A stretch of 64,000 nt of DNA from Romanomermis culicivorax (GCA_963922205.1 CAWUHX010000136.1:62001-126000), one strand, 5' to 3'; counted from the stretch's first letter, positions 19,946 to 33,027 are shown. Notes: generated by a model from the letters alone, not told the origin. Translations and numbers: made by a program.

Positions 19946-22341
19946 TAAGAGATCTGACCAGTTGGAGGGGGGGGGTAAATTTAAAATTTGGGGGGCGGCA
20001 TTTTCCGAAATTTCTTAACAAAAAAATCAATTTTTTTATTTAAAACTCCCATCTCCTTTAAAATTTGGGCACTCCATAACCCTAGCCTAAAAAAAGTTGC
20101 TTTACATTACCAGACATCGAATCGGAGCCTCGTTAGATATATGAGATGATGTATGAGCCTGTTGCTGTACCGTCTGATAAAAAGGTAAATTCTAATGATA
20201 TCATACAGAAGCTTTCTATGGCTATGAGTTCATATTTATTCGATCTAGTTGATATTCAATTTTTAGACTTGTATACTCCGTTTAACTCATGATTAGGATT
20301 GATGGAATGAAGAAAGAAATAGCAATTTCGCACACATAAATACACAACTTCACAAATAAGTCCAGACTATTTATTTGTGTAAGAAATGTATTCTTTTCCA
20401 GCTGGTGCCAGAACACAGAATTTCTTTTTTTAAGCTTCATTAGGTTCACAAAAGCTCTCGGAAAAATCGTGCTCTGCATGCTGTCCGTTTGCTGAGTGAA
20501 CAAGCATAATCAATAATTCAATATTTATTTGTCTGAGTAATTTCAAATGGTTCAATCTGAGTTGATCGATTATAGTCATTTCACTAGCCCAGTTTTGAAG
20601 TGTTGGCATGAATTTTATCGGAAATTAATCTCTGAATCATGATCATTTGCACTCAGCATTGTCTGTTAATAAATTTGAGGAGTTGGAAAATTGTACCTAC
20701 CCTTCACTGACGTTCTGCATTTCACGAAATTTTCTAAATAGTATATGCATACTAAAATCCACTGTATTTTACGTGTTTTTCTAATTAATATATTCCATTT
20801 CTACGTGTGCAACAAATACATCAAATAGACTTGAACCAAACGTCTCCTTTCTCTAACCAATAGCATTGGATTATGAGCACCGAAGCAAACGTCCCCTAGT
20901 GTGACATTTTTCGTTGGGTCTTTGATTAATCTCACATGTCACTCGAGGATAAGGTCATGCTTGGGTTTGAGTTTGCACAGTTTACTCGTTGAATTTGTTA
21001 AATTATGTAGTTCTGCTATGTTTCAGATACAGTTGCAAATGCTATCCAGTGCTTCGCAAAACAATCAAATGCCCATTTATTACCGTAGAACCACTTGCAT
21101 ATTGTCTCACTTCCAAAATTTGATGGAAAGCTTTACAGCAAAACAGAGCAGCAGCATTTGCCAAAAAAGCAGAATTCTTCAACGATCAAAGCTCTTTGAC
21201 ATGTATAATATGTACAGTCGTATGACAGTGACTGTCCCGTGAGAAAAATTTCAAGTTTAACTTTTATAAGCATTTGCATATAAAACTGAACCACTCCCAT
21301 ATTGTTTCAGGAAATTATGATCATGTTCCATCTCTCCCAGTTGATCTGAAGTACTTTTCTTGTTTATCTATCATGGAAACTAAACATCCAGTTTCAATCA
21401 AAAGAATCAGTCGTAAAGTCATGCTTACTCAGAAAAATGCGCCTAAATGGGATTGAATCAAAGCTAGCCAATTGCTTGCTATTGATAAGTTCAAAGTAAC
21501 TAATAACCTAGGCATGGCTAACTGTACTGGTCTTGAAACCATAGCCCATTCAATTTGAGTTAATACACGCAGGGAAATCCAAAAAAGCAGCTTCACTTTG
21601 GTACGCAATTTTCAGATAGAATAAAACTAAAGAAAAACCCCAAATTTATTCATGAGAATGGGAAAAGCCAAAATCACTGAAAACATCATACTTATCCACC
21701 AAACTGCGTCGATACCTGAGTTCTGCTAGAGTTACTGTGATCGATTGAAAAGCTATTGAAGAAAATGTACAGTTCTGTTTGCTGCTCACTGACGAATTTT
21801 TTTTCAATGATTAGAGTAGTAATAAGCCTACCAGTTTTTAATATTGAGCTTACTTTCAAGGGATCGTGATCTTTTCAAAATGAATGAAGTATGACACGTA
21901 TCAAGCATTTCGCTGTTTGATTTATTTCAAATCACAGGTCAGTTAGAATATCAACGTGTATGAATATATCGTGTCCACAGGAAACCGCCCACTTATTGAA
22001 GCTGTTAATGATAAATTTTGGGAACAAGGTAATTAATTGTGTGGAGACGCATTATTAATAACATTGTTCTATATACAGTGATGAGCATCATAAAAGAAAT
22101 GGGGAAGCTGGATCTTGGAATTGGGTTCCCCACCTATCCCACTCCTATGATCAGTTTGGCAACCATGTGGAATGTTTTCCTGGTGTTTTTGGCTGAAGTT
22201 TCAAAAAATTCCTACGGCCAAAAACTTGCTGATCTTATCTTAGATATGGCTTTAAGATCATTTCTTCTATCCTAGGTGGTATGAACAAAGCGAGTATGAT
22301 ATGACAAATCATACGATCTAATAATTTTCCTTCTGGAGTTC
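19946..22341. other. Degenerate region, no clear gene
   Basis: It begins with a G-rich foldback remnant (about 19945-20060). Short exon-like pieces occur, for example NRPLIEAVNDKFWEQ at about 21983-22029 between an AG and a GT, and a broken PKFDGKLY-like piece near 21110. They may be upstream exons of the SGNH-like remnant that follows. All are interrupted by stops. Confidence 0.4.
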
Positions 22342-22980
22342 TAAAGGCGATTCGATCATTAAACATGTAACCGCTGAAAATACAGTCGCGATTCCTGGTG
22401 AAAAATTGGAGCTGAAAATCGAATCTATAATCTTTTTTTATCTAGAATAACTGTTAATTATATTATAATACACTTTGGAACAAACAATATCGTTGGCATG
22501 GATAATAAGTACGCTGGAATACCATCAGTGAGTGAACAATATTAATATGTCATTTGATACATTCAACATCATTTGCCAACGTATTCAGGTTGCTGCTGAT
22601 AAATTTCGACTGGCCAAAAAGATCGTTGATACCTTCAAAATTAGAGTCGTAATTTCATCAACTTTGCCACATTTGAAAACGGGTCAGAAATTTAAGAGGT
22701 GAAATGAGAACTAGATGAAGTTTAATATGGATCTCGAACCAATGTTCATATTAGGCTGCTTCTACTGCATATATATTTCAAACACCTGAAACGAAATTTC
22801 TGTACATCCCCGCAAATGCTTGCCGACTGTAACTCGATTTGATTCTTGCTGGGAACTTCGATGCAGAACGTTTGTTATCATGCAGGCCAGCCGAAAAACA
22901 CAGAAATGTGCTAATCATGAACTTGAAGAGCGAATTTCTGAACTCTGAACATCATCCAGAAGGAAAATATTCTGATCCTA
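22342..22980 (+). pseudogene. SGNH-hydrolase-like gene remnant
   Basis: KGDSIIKHV (from 22343) resembles SGNH block I with its nucleophile Ser. About 100 bases later, in another frame, VNYIIIHFGTNNIV resembles block III (GxND, here GTNN). A clean intron (22528-22588, donor GTGAGT, acceptor ATTCAG) joins it to VAADKFRLAKKIVDTFKIRV and then VVISSTLPHL, the usual following strand. A further piece (NLKSEFLNSEHHPEGKYSDP) carries a His-Pro in a plausible block V position. The frame change between blocks I and III suggests decay. Such esterases are found in host genes and in some retroelements; I cannot tell which this was. Confidence 0.42.
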
Positions 22981-24971
22981 TGGATGTTGTGAACCTCAAT
23001 AACTCATGAATCCTCAAGTTGACTAGTCTTTTTGTTTAAGTTTCCTCATATATTGAGATCGACAAACTTATCATGTAAATCGAATGGACTTCAATAAATT
23101 CGTACACAAATGATGCTAATTATGAAAATATAAAGTGTATACAATGTACCAGATGGAATTGGTAACAACTGACAGATGTGCTATCCGGTCCGCATGATGG
23201 AATCTTCAATAAAAAATTAAGGTCATAAGACTTACTGTACTTTTGGTACGGCTAATAGTAAGCCCTACATAGCAGACACTATTAACAGTATACTGCAGAT
23301 GCAAAATACTGTATTGGCAGTATCCGGCCAATAGACACTGCCCCAATTGGTCAGCCCACCGAACTACAGTAATCTTGTCGAACATCATGAATAGGTTTCT
23401 CATCTTTGCGAGCATTCTTTCAAAAAAATTTACCCGTCTTTTTTTCGAATGGTTGCATAATTATTCATTGACCAAAGTCCACGTGCACTTTTTTCGAAAC
23501 TACAGTAGAGAAAGTTTTTCAGTAATTTTTTTTTCATTGCAGCCGGTTCATTCCTGCTAAAAGGGATGGGATTATATGATTGGTTAAAGACGGGTGGTCT
23601 TACATTATTACATTATTTAGGATTAGTTCTCATTAGCATTATGATTAATTTGATTTGTTGCAGACTTTATAAAACCTTATAGATAAGGAACGTTCAATGT
23701 GTATTATGATGCGTTCTGATTATTTGGATTAATTTTTCGATCATATTTTACACTTTGTTGTTTCTTTTTCGGATCCAAATTATTTCATTTACCTGATTTA
23801 CCTTGTTTTGTCCTCAACTTCTTGTTCTTCGTTTGTTCTTTTGTCCCTTTTGTCCTCCCAGTTTTTTTGTGGTTTCAGCCCTGAAATGAGGTATTAACAC
23901 AAAACGATGGAAAGTCTACAAATATTTCAATGTTCAGTGTTATTACTTATCTGATCTGCTTTAATGTTTGTTGACGTCCTAGTGCAAAATGTGACCGGAA
24001 AATCAATTCAAACAATCATACCGCATCATAATAGACACATTTCAACTAATTGTTTCTTATCTATAAGCTTTCCGACAGTTTTCAACGAATTAGTGCAAGA
24101 AAATGTGCTGGAACCAATCAAATCAATTATGCTGAATATACAGAACCAATCGTGAATAATATAAGACAACCCCCAAACTAATCATGTTAATCCCGTCCAT
24201 TTTGGCTAGAATGATCTGTCTGCAACGGAAAAAAAATTTTAGGAGACTTTGCTGAAGTTTCGAAAAAAATTGTGAGCTTCGAAAATTAAGCTCTTCACCA
24301 TCAAAAATTCATTGAGCGCCCAGTTGATTGCATGTTTGTTTTAGAAATTTCTTTTCGTTTTTTTCAAAAAGTGCGATTAAATTTCCAAACGCTGGACGGG
24401 TCCATTTGGAAAAAGTGATCAAGCAATTTTTTGAAAAAAATGCTTGCGGAGTTGAAAAACCTATGTACGACAAGATTACTGTAGTCGGGTATGCTCTGCC
24501 AATTTTTTCAAACGCCAACAGCATTTTCAAATTCTTAACACTTTTTTCACATGATCCCTATGTCTTTCTGTACAAATGACGAAGGTCCCTGCGAAGAAAA
24601 CAGGGCAGTAGAATAATGAATCCGATGATTCCAATCATACGAAGTCTCCTTCTTGCAAATAACCCAGACCTATCCCAGCCTTCTGTTATTTATTGCACGG
24701 AACAGCATGTGATTATACATAGATCATATTCAGAGCACTGTGGTACATGCAGACATCACAATGACCTCAAGGGGATTTCCCCCAGATCACTCCAATACAG
24801 TGCAGATCTAATAGAGATCAATGTGGGACAACCTAACATATCTTCAGAAGATCTATCATTTTGTAGATTTTTTATCCACAGGACTGGTATATTGCTTTTG
24901 GTTTATTCAACTATGGAATAAAAACACCCATCAAAGGCGATAAAGAATTGCATCAAGTGTTATATTTTTTA
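22981..24971. other. AT-rich region with small retroelement remnants
   Basis: Apart from the envelope-tail fragment at 23542-23682, there is no supported gene. Open frames around 24328-24579 have no recognisable features. Confidence 0.45.
23542..23682 (+). pseudogene. Envelope-like C-terminal fragment (stalk, membrane helix, tail)
   Basis: A 46-residue frame after a good splice acceptor (TTTTTCATTGCAG) reads GMGLYDWLKTGGLTLLHYLG, then an uninterrupted hydrophobic helix (LVLISIMINLICC), then a short basic tail (RLYKTL) and TAG. This is the arrangement of a retroviral or errantiviral envelope C-terminus. No ectodomain is recognisable upstream, so it is a remnant. Confidence 0.4.
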
Positions 24972-25120
24972 TTTTCTTTTATTCTTTTCTTTTGGGGACT
25001 CTGCATCTGGTGATCCACCAAGAAATGAGATTTGATTTTGAAACCAAGAATATTCTAAGCAGGAGTTTGTCCAAGAGGCACAGACCTTAATATTAAGACT
25101 TACTTCGCTTTGGGCCGGGG
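24972..25120 (+). repeat. Short dispersed repeat, copy 2 (pairs with 2715-2855)
   Basis: Same landmarks as copy 1, including CCACCAAGAAAT and CAGACCTTAATATTAAG. Confidence 0.6.
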
Positions 25121-25467
25121 AGAAAATTCAGAAAATCGGGAATGCCGGGAAAAACTACTTGAAAATAACTTGAAAATCGAAATTATTCTAAATTGAGAAA
25201 TCTTCGATTTCCTAATTTAAAATAATGAATAAAACAGCAGTGATAAAATAGCGTGACGGAAATTATTGGGAGAGAAGACCAGATGAGAGAAAATACAAAA
25301 CAAATAATGAATCACAGACCATTGTCAGGATAACTCAGTTATGTAATCACTTGTATATTTGTTTTTTATGATATGTGATTTGCATTCTTTAGTAGGACCA
25401 GTTTCCTACTAAACATGTTATTCTTAATTCTGATAATATTCATGACTTATTATGAATGAATGATGGA

Positions 25468-26171
25468 ATGTGAAAATCCTATTTTGGGAAGTGCACAACC
25501 TATCTCCAAATAGGGTAATCAGACCATCCTACAATCGATGTGTTCCCAAATCATGTGCATCTTTATGATTATAAGATGCATAAAGAGCATGTGAATAAGG
25601 GTTTGCCTTGCATAACATACAGAATTCGAGAAAAATGTCCTATGAAAAACAGGATAGTAACGTTAACAATTGCAGGAATGTGAAAAACAAAAAAAAACTC
25701 AAAATAGCTTAGGATAACGGAGGCCCATCCCTGAAATACCTAAGGCAAACACGCCAGAGGCAATTCTGCTCTGTATAAATACAGAGAGAATTGACTCTTC
25801 TCGTTCTTCTTATGATTATTCTTCTGATTATTCTCATCTTGTTCTGATTTGTCCTGCTCGATTAGTTTTTCGAAATTGTTTGTTTGTGTTATGCTGCCAC
25901 AAATAAATTTACATATTTCTGTCTGACAACTGTATCAGCGAAATAGTTCAAAAGTAAGTTGTTATCCATACAGTACCCCAGTCACCACTCCAAACTTGAT
26001 AACCAGCGATGTGACACCATCAGGCACACAACGCAATGACTACAGTAATTGTGTCACCCCGTTTGAATTAAGATAGCATGGTGGGGACAGGCTCATCTCT
26101 GGTTGTAAAGATAAAAAAATGTAAAGTGACATTAAAACAGTTGTTGTAAATTGGAAAATGCCACTACAACA
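25468..26171 (-). repeat. Candidate LTR of a minus-strand retroelement
   Basis: On the minus strand a purine tract (AAGGGGGAAGGG) is followed by TGTTGTAGTGGC, a typical PPT-LTR junction at 26171. About 700 bp later the minus strand reads TTTTCACA at 25468, a possible LTR end. The pol-like tail at 26555-26728 lies just upstream, as expected for a 3' LTR. There is no second LTR in the window to confirm the ends. Confidence 0.45.
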
Positions 26172-26554
26172 CCCTTCCCCCTTGCAGCAGATCGCCTTAA
26201 GTGATCAAACTACAACATACCTTAGAGTGATTGTAGTGGTAGAAATTTTCCTCTCCTCACTTGTGGATAAATGAGGGCAAAACTTGACAAAATCCAAAAT
26301 GGCGAGAAGGGCGAACTTATAGATACTTACTTAGACTAGACGAGATAGGGCAACACAAACTGGTTGTGTGAATTTGGTAATCTTAACAAAAAACGTGCAC
26401 ATGAAAAAAAGCTTCACAGGGCAGGATCAAAAACTGTACACTCTAAAAATGAAAGCAAAAAGAGGGCACCAAGATTATAACTTTTGAGCAAAGAAATTAA
26501 AACAAAACAAACACAGAAGAACTAAAAAATCAGCAGTTGTGATTAACTGCTGAT

Positions 26555-26728
26555 CTAATGATGACCGGTGTGGGAACCAGAATGTGGATATGATTGTTGA
26601 CCTATTTGAGTATCATCAGGTAGAATGTTGGCATCAGTTACAACATGAGGGTGATCAGGAGGTGCAGAATCGCGAGGTAATGGCATAGGAGGTAGATCAG
26701 AAATGAGGAAAGGCAGTCTGTTACGGCC
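26555..26728 (-). pseudogene. Retroelement Pol C-terminal tail fragment
   Basis: 57 open codons on the minus strand, Pro/His/Asp-rich (LPPMPLPRDSAPPDHPH), end at TAG about 385 bp before the purine tract and candidate LTR. This resembles the low-complexity end of a gypsy Pol. It is cut at 26728 by the Polinton fragment. The assignment rests on position and composition only. Confidence 0.4.
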
Positions 26729-28811
26729 TTGAAATGGTTAAAATGGTTAAAATGGTTAACCTATAAAAATGAAAAAAACTATATATGGCATAAACTTAAT
26801 GGTGGTGAAGTTCAAATTGGAAAATACAAGGTTGATGGTTCATCCAGTAGTTTTGTCAGAATTTTTAAAATTTTTAATATATAATTATTTGTTTGTTTGT
26901 TAAAGGAACAACTGTTTATGAATTTTACAGTTGTTATTGGCACAGTTGTCCAAAATGTATGAAAAATAGACATAAATTAACAACTAATAATGATACAAAA
27001 GCGAGCGATGCATATGAGTGCACATTTAATTGTGCTATGGAACTTCAAACAGCTGGTTATAGTGCAGTTGAAATGTGGGAATGTGAACTGTTATGATAAA
27101 TTCATTCAAATCCTGAAATGAAAACATTTTTTGATACAGTTGAAATACCTGAACCTATAAACCCTCGAGAAGGTAAAATTTTAAAATATATTCTGTTTCA
27201 TTTTGTCAAAAGTTTTTTTGTTGTTTTTTTTGCTTTCTTTGGTGGCCATACAAATGCTGTAAAATTGTACTACAAAATTAGGTACAATGAAGATGGAACA
27301 CCTGCAGAAAAGATCAATTATGTAGATATGTGCAGATTATACCCATTTGTCAACAAATATGGGAAATATCCCCCAGGTCATCCAAAAATACTGACTGAAG
27401 GTTTTGAAGAAGTCAATTCAACTTTTCCATCTTACCAAGGTTTGGTCAAATGTACAGTTTTACAGCCTTGTAAACTCTTACACCCTGTACTACCATATGG
27501 ACATGGTGGTAAATTACTGCTCCCTTTATGCAAAATTTGTACACATATTTCACAAAAGACTTCATGCAAGTATAATGATGAAGATTGAGCATTAAATGAT
27601 GCATGGGTTATGATAGAATTTTACAAAGCTTTAGAAAAAGGATATATGGTACATTGTTACTGTAATGATTCACCTTTGTACATATGTATTTTTATTTCTG
27701 TTTCAGATCCTCAAGATTTTCGAAGTTTGGCATTACAATAATGTTGAAAAATATCATCCAACCAAAAAGCCTGATGGTAGTTTATTCACTCAATACATCA
27801 ACATTTTCATGCAAATGAAACTAGTAAGTTTGATCTTATGTAAGTCTGACAGATTTTGATTGTAAATTTTATAGGAAAGTGAAGGTTACCCTGCTAGAGC
27901 TCAGATGGATGAGCAAAAACATGAATATGAAATGGAAGTCTACAACGGGGAGAATATTTCACTGGATCCTTAAAAAATTTCAAAAAATTATGGAAAGAGA
28001 GCTTTAGCCAAATTAATGCTAAATTCATTCTGGGGAAAGGTAGTTTTGCATGATAATAATTTTTATATTTATTTTACATGCTTATTTTATGTTTTTCAGT
28101 TTGGTCAGTGAAACAATATGGACAAGACTATTATCCACAATGCACCCAAAGAATATTTTGAACTTGTAATGAACATTGTCAACATTATTAAAAATATTAG
28201 ATTAATTAATGAGCAACTGGTGTCAACAACCTACTGTCAACATGATGATTTTGCTGAGCTTATGGGTAATACAAATGCTGTTATAGCAGCTTATACTACT
28301 GTCAAGGCTAAACTCAAGTTATATTCTTACATCGAACAATTGAAAAGTCAAGTATTGTATTTTGATAGGGATAGCATTGTTTACTTGTCAACAATTGACA
28401 GACAACAATACCATGTGCCTACAGGATGGTTTGAATGAAATGACCAATGAATTATGCAAATATGATCCTGGATCTTACATTACAAAATTTGTGAGTGGAG
28501 GTCCTAAAAATTATACTTACAATGTGTACAGTCCATCTACTAAACAGTATCATCACATCTTCAAAGTTCGAGGGATTACTCTGTCCTCAGATGTGATGAA
28601 AAAAGTTAATTTCCATTCACTATGACGAATGGTTTTTGCTTTTGTAAAAAACAGTGGTAAAGAAGAAATAAATGTACATAGTCTTTGCCTTGAGCCCGAG
28701 CAAGATCATAAAGTTGTTACCCATAAAACTTTGAAAAAATTTAGGGTGGTAAATGATAAACCTATTTTGAAATCTAATTTGTGTACATTACCGCATGGAT
28801 GGGTTAATTAA
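26729..28811 (+). pseudogene. Polinton DNA polymerase B, C-terminal part, broken
   Basis: This is a plus-strand relative of the polymerase at 43147-47701 that starts abruptly within the exon encoding LKWLKWL. It keeps the same intron positions. Lesions include in-frame stops after EMWECELL (near 27093) and elsewhere. Motif A reads VDMCRLYP (Ser to Arg), motif B region LMLNSFWGK is kept, and motif C reads YFDRDSIVYL (Thr to Arg between the two Asp). It retains the C-terminal end (ending LCTLPHGWVN) that the larger Polinton has lost. The element tip follows at 29608. Confidence 0.88.
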
Positions 28812-28889
28812 TTATTTTACAATAAAACAAAATCAGCACATTGACTTTTGAAAGGGTTTTCTTTTGTTATGTAAAATCGTTATTTTCTT

Positions 28890-29608
28890 TTGAACACCAC
28901 AATTTCTCCAATTTTTCTACACCTTTTTTATACCAACATCATTCTGGCCATCTTTCTGTAACAGGCCAGTTTTGGTCATTTTTTCTACAAGCAGTCGACT
29001 TTATACGTATAAAACAGTAGGCATGATGTTTCATCCCGTATAGACTTCTTGGAGATTTTAGTCAAAGAACAGACCTTACCTAACTGACCAATCTTACCAA
29101 TCTGATAATTACTGATTCGAACAATTGTTCAGCAATGGGATCTCGGATCGTATTTACACCTGCAGGCTGTGCCCTTTGTCGAAGGGGGTCCAGGGGTGCA
29201 AATTTTTGAGACACTTCCTCGGCCCATGGAGGAAGTCATTTTCTATGCATACCTACTTTTCTGTTTTGTTTTTTGTATATTTGTTTATTTTTCACATCAA
29301 TTTTTGTTTTCCATTTTTTGCACTTTTCATTTTTTGTTCCACATCAATTTTTGTTTTTCACCTACAGTAACACAACTATTTACCATAATTCAAATATTAC
29401 CATAATCCAAGTATTACCATAATTCTACTATTAGGGTAACTCTAGAACCTACATGCTTAACCATACACCCTATAAATTGACTAAATAAATTGAGCATGTG
29501 AGCTTACCATATGCCCTATAAATCAACCAAAAATGACAAATTATAGGGCACACACAAAAGATAGGGATATGCTTAACCATATGCCCTATAGGGGCCGGCC
29601 TTACTACT
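28890..29608 (+). repeat. Polinton terminal repeat (polymerase-side end)
   Basis: About 720 bp match the right end of the large Polinton (61098-61868): TTTACACCTGCAGG, a GGGGTCC-GGGGTGCAAATTT block, an ACCATAATTCTACTATTA block, CCCTATAAAT motifs and the tip GGGGCCGGCCTTACTACT. Because this copy sits beside the polymerase C-terminus and the other beside the capsid genes, the match shows the two ends of this family are terminal inverted repeats of at least ~0.7 kb. The tip read inward starts AGTAGTAAGGCCGGCC, fitting the AG start of Polintons. Confidence 0.85.
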
Positions 29609-29959
29609 TGTGTCGATGCATCCAGGTGCAGAATATACTTTTTCACAGACATAAAAAATTTTTAATGAGAAATAATAAAAATCCAACATACAAAAATGAA
29701 CTGTCTCTAACTTTAATGTGTGTTCTCAAAAATCCATTCCTTTTTCTAGATTGGCAACTATCCAAGCAAGTATATTCTTCTTCTTTCTGCCACATGGTAT
29801 TATTTTCTAATAAACTAGTCCACCGCGTGGGCCCACCTCCTTAGTGGGCCTTGACCATGCATGAAAACTTTTATAGAAGCACATTCGAGCTTTAAATTTG
29901 GTCATCTTCACATCAAAACAATCTTAAAACTACAAATTCTTACTCTTGGTAAAAGTAAA

Positions 29960-30440
29960 ATTTGTGTAAACTCCATAGTAAAACATGTTGTAAACAGAAT
30001 GTAAAGTGACCCTCCATGGTCAAGAACTCTCAACCCAACAAATGCAGAAATACATTTGTTTACACCCAGTTGGTATATTTTTTGTGTGATGTGACTGCAT
30101 CCATCGAATTTTCCACAGTGGAAACCCCTCCCCACACAAAATTGCTGAAAAAAATGGTTTATGCTTATGATAAATTTTTGCGTAAATTGATTGCATCTAT
30201 TGAATGCTTTTTGGTCGAAAACCCCTTCCAGAAAAATCACGAAAATAAGATTGTTTATATTCAGGATATTTTTTGTGTAAAGTGATCACATTTAATGAAT
30301 TCTCCGCAGCCAAGAACTCTTTCCACCAAAAATCATGAAAATATGCTTGTTTACATCTGGGATAATTCTTTTGTGTAAACTGACCATGATTTCCAGCAAT
30401 TTTTTCTGAAAATGGCAGTTTTCCTTTTTTCCTAAGGTCA
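29960..30440 (+). repeat. Tandem repeat, ~97-bp unit, four to five degenerate copies
   Basis: Units begin near 29966, 30056, 30155, 30252 and 30349 with GTTTACA or GTTTATA and contain TTTTGTGTAAACTGACC-like and CCACCAAAAATCATGAAAAT-like blocks. The period is about 97 bp. It is non-coding and decayed, satellite-like. Confidence 0.7.
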
Positions 30441-31999
30441 AACACCTTTTGCACCAAACATTATAGAAACCCAGTTTCCTACAGGGATCAACAGTTTTTA
30501 TGTTTTTCTCTAAAGAAATTTTTTTTTGAACTCAAATGATGCATGATGCAAAATTGTAAAATTCAGAGATTTCTCAAACTTTGATCACTCATATTATTTG
30601 ACCAAGTCGATTTTTTCTAGAAATTCGAAAAAACCTTCAAGATTTCACTTGCAGGCCTCAAAATATTGAATTTACAAATCAAATACCCAATGTGGAACCC
30701 ACAGGTACATAATGCCCAGAAATGCCGTTTTTTCATGTCTTTGACACCTAATTGAGCACCATTTGAATATACAGCCCCAAATCCTTTGCCACCCCCATGT
30801 TTGCACCTATGCTGGATGTTATGCAAAAAACCAGATCCATCTCTGCGAGCGTTTTGGCTCTAGGATGTAGACCCTAAAAAAGGGAGTCCAAATATAATAT
30901 AGGTTAGCGCATTTGCACCACCTATGATAAAGAAGTAAATCACATGTGAACAGGGTGAACAGTAGGAAAGACCCAGAGAACTTGTTGACACTTTCGATGA
31001 GCCACACAGTGCTAGCAATCAGCTTGGAAACCCAAATAATTAAATAAAAATCAACAATTTTTAATAAATTCTGTCAAGCAGCAGAGACCATATCAGTTTC
31101 AACTTAAAAATGAGCAACTAAAATTGTAAACCAGTAAACCTGTAACATACATGCTAATGCAGTACTGTAAATATATAGTGTACACTATGTGATATTCATT
31201 TATTAAATATTATTTCATTTCTTAATCTATCATCTCAAGGGTGTCTGGGATTCACACCCAAACATTCCTGTAAATTTATGTGAAGTACTTTATTTTGATC
31301 CTTCCACACCCCAGTAGCTGCTATTGACCCAATTAAGACGCCCCAATTAATTTGCACATCAGCAGCTGGTCCCCTAGAATCTACACTAAAGTACATATTC
31401 CACGGCTACAGTAATTTCTCATAAAAATCGTAAACAACACCTGCACAAGCCTTGCCAGACATTAGTCTCAAGTGGAACGGTAGCGATGGTCCCACAAAAT
31501 ATGTGTACACAGAGGAAATAGATACAGAAGCATGCACAGAAGCACAGAGGAGTGGCTAAGCCCACCGTAGGAAGTAAGCATAAGAAAAGCACAGAAAGCA
31601 TATGGTACCAGGAAAGCATTGGAAGGCGTGACCAAACTAGCGAAGCGAAAGAACCAAGAAAAAGCGATTGGCAGAAGAAGATTGTTGGAAACCAGACCTC
31701 CCGCGATGTCAAGGGAGTGGCCACAGAAGCTGTATTTAAAGAGAAGCAAAGCATGATTCTGTCAGATTGATGATTTTTCAGCATTTTATTTGCAAGCATC
31801 TTTTTATTGAAAAAGCGAGAGTTTAGAAGCGAGAAAGTGAGTTTATTTGCAAGGGGTTGTTTTTGTGTATTGTCGACGAGCAAGCGATCATGGATTTCAT
31901 ATTTATTTTATTGTTGCCGTATCCGTTATCAGCCCCATTTGTCCACCGTCGCACTGTTCTTTGGATCAAGTAAAGTATCATTAAGAACTGGTCATTACA
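30441..31999. other. Non-coding; right part probably an LTR of the gag element
   Basis: No gene is seen. The part before 31999 ends TCATTACA directly before a primer-binding-site-like sequence, has a TATTTAAA box near 31735 and lies 244 bp before a gag ATG, so it is probably a 5' LTR. Its start is not identifiable without a second copy. Confidence 0.4.
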
Positions 32000-32004
32000 T
32001 ATTT

Positions 32005-32022
32005 TGGTGACCATACCTTTTC
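32005..32022 (+). other. Primer binding site (candidate) of gag element
   Basis: TGGTGACCATACCTTTTC, 5 nt after the presumed LTR end. Its first eight bases equal those of the site at 4401, suggesting the same tRNA primer in a related element. Confidence 0.5.
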
Positions 32023-32242
32023 GTTACCATTGGAACTTCCTGCCCCACTAGGTGCATCCTTTATCCAGGCATCCCGAAGCATTAATCGCATACAGTAGTA
32101 ATCGTTTCCAACAGTAGGACAGGCATTCATAAAAAGCAAACTGGAAATCCCCTCCAATGAAACATTAAGCGATAAATTTTTACGAATACAGTGTGAAGCA
32201 AAAATTGAAGCATTTAAGCAGAAATCCCAGCATAAACCAAGA

Positions 32243-33027
32243 ATGACCCACCAAACTCAAGATCATTTGAGAGAAATTGTTAGAGAACAGATAAACGAAT
32301 TATTCTCCGAACATTTTCCTACTCTACACACACAATTGAACCAGAATACAGTAAACCCTACCCTAATTGACAATCTAAGAACATCCAACATTCGTAATAA
32401 CATGGCAAATAATTTCTACGCAAAACCTACAGTATTCACGGGTGGTGTGACCCAACATTTTGGTGAATGGAATAAACGTTTAGAACAATTCATGGCACTA
32501 CAAGGCATGAAAGATACAGACCTACAATTAAAGTTAGCATGCTTAGAAATTCATTTGAGAGGAGCCACATTGGCAAAATTTATAGGTCTAGCGAATTCCA
32601 AAAACCCTCCCAACACATCCGAACAGTATAAAATTGCATTGCAGGCCTTTTTCCCAAACAATGGAGATAATGAGCTACATCAACAATTTTCGCAAAAGAA
32701 AAAACAAAAACGATCAGAAACAGTAACTGAATTTTTGTTTGATCTAGAACACCTAGCAACCCTCGCCTATCCCAATTTTAATACGGACGCACGAGAAATG
32801 ATCATAAAACCCCTTTTTGTTGAAGGCATGCAAAAAAATCAGGGAAGCAATTAAGTATAGAAGGTTCCCAATCCTAAAAGAAATGTCCGATGAAGCAGCT
32901 TACATTGAACAGCAAATCCTTAGAAACGAACTAAAATCCACCACCCTTCCATTTATACCTCCAAAACCCGAACTCATCTTTTCACTAACCAACAATATTG
33001 ACCAACAGGACCTTTTGCATCAATTAG
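32243..33027 (+). pseudogene. gag: Gag fragment of a Ty3/gypsy-like element
   Basis: ATG at 32243. The protein resembles the gag at 4608: VTQHFGEWNKRLEQFMALQG, then KKKQKRSETVTEFLFDLEHL and LAYPNF. A 1-nt frame shift lies in the A7 run near 32831, after which AIKYRRFPILKEMSDEAAYI continues the homology. The coding sequence is cut at about 33027, before the zinc knuckles, where a Polinton fragment in the opposite orientation begins. It is dead. Confidence 0.82.

Noticed and set aside
24328-24579. 83-codon open frame as a gene
   Set aside because: No recognisable features, start context or neighbours, and an overlapping frame on the other strand of similar length.
29940-30440. Regularly spaced repeats resembling a CRISPR array
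   Set aside because: Units are contiguous degenerate satellite copies without unique spacers, in a eukaryotic context.
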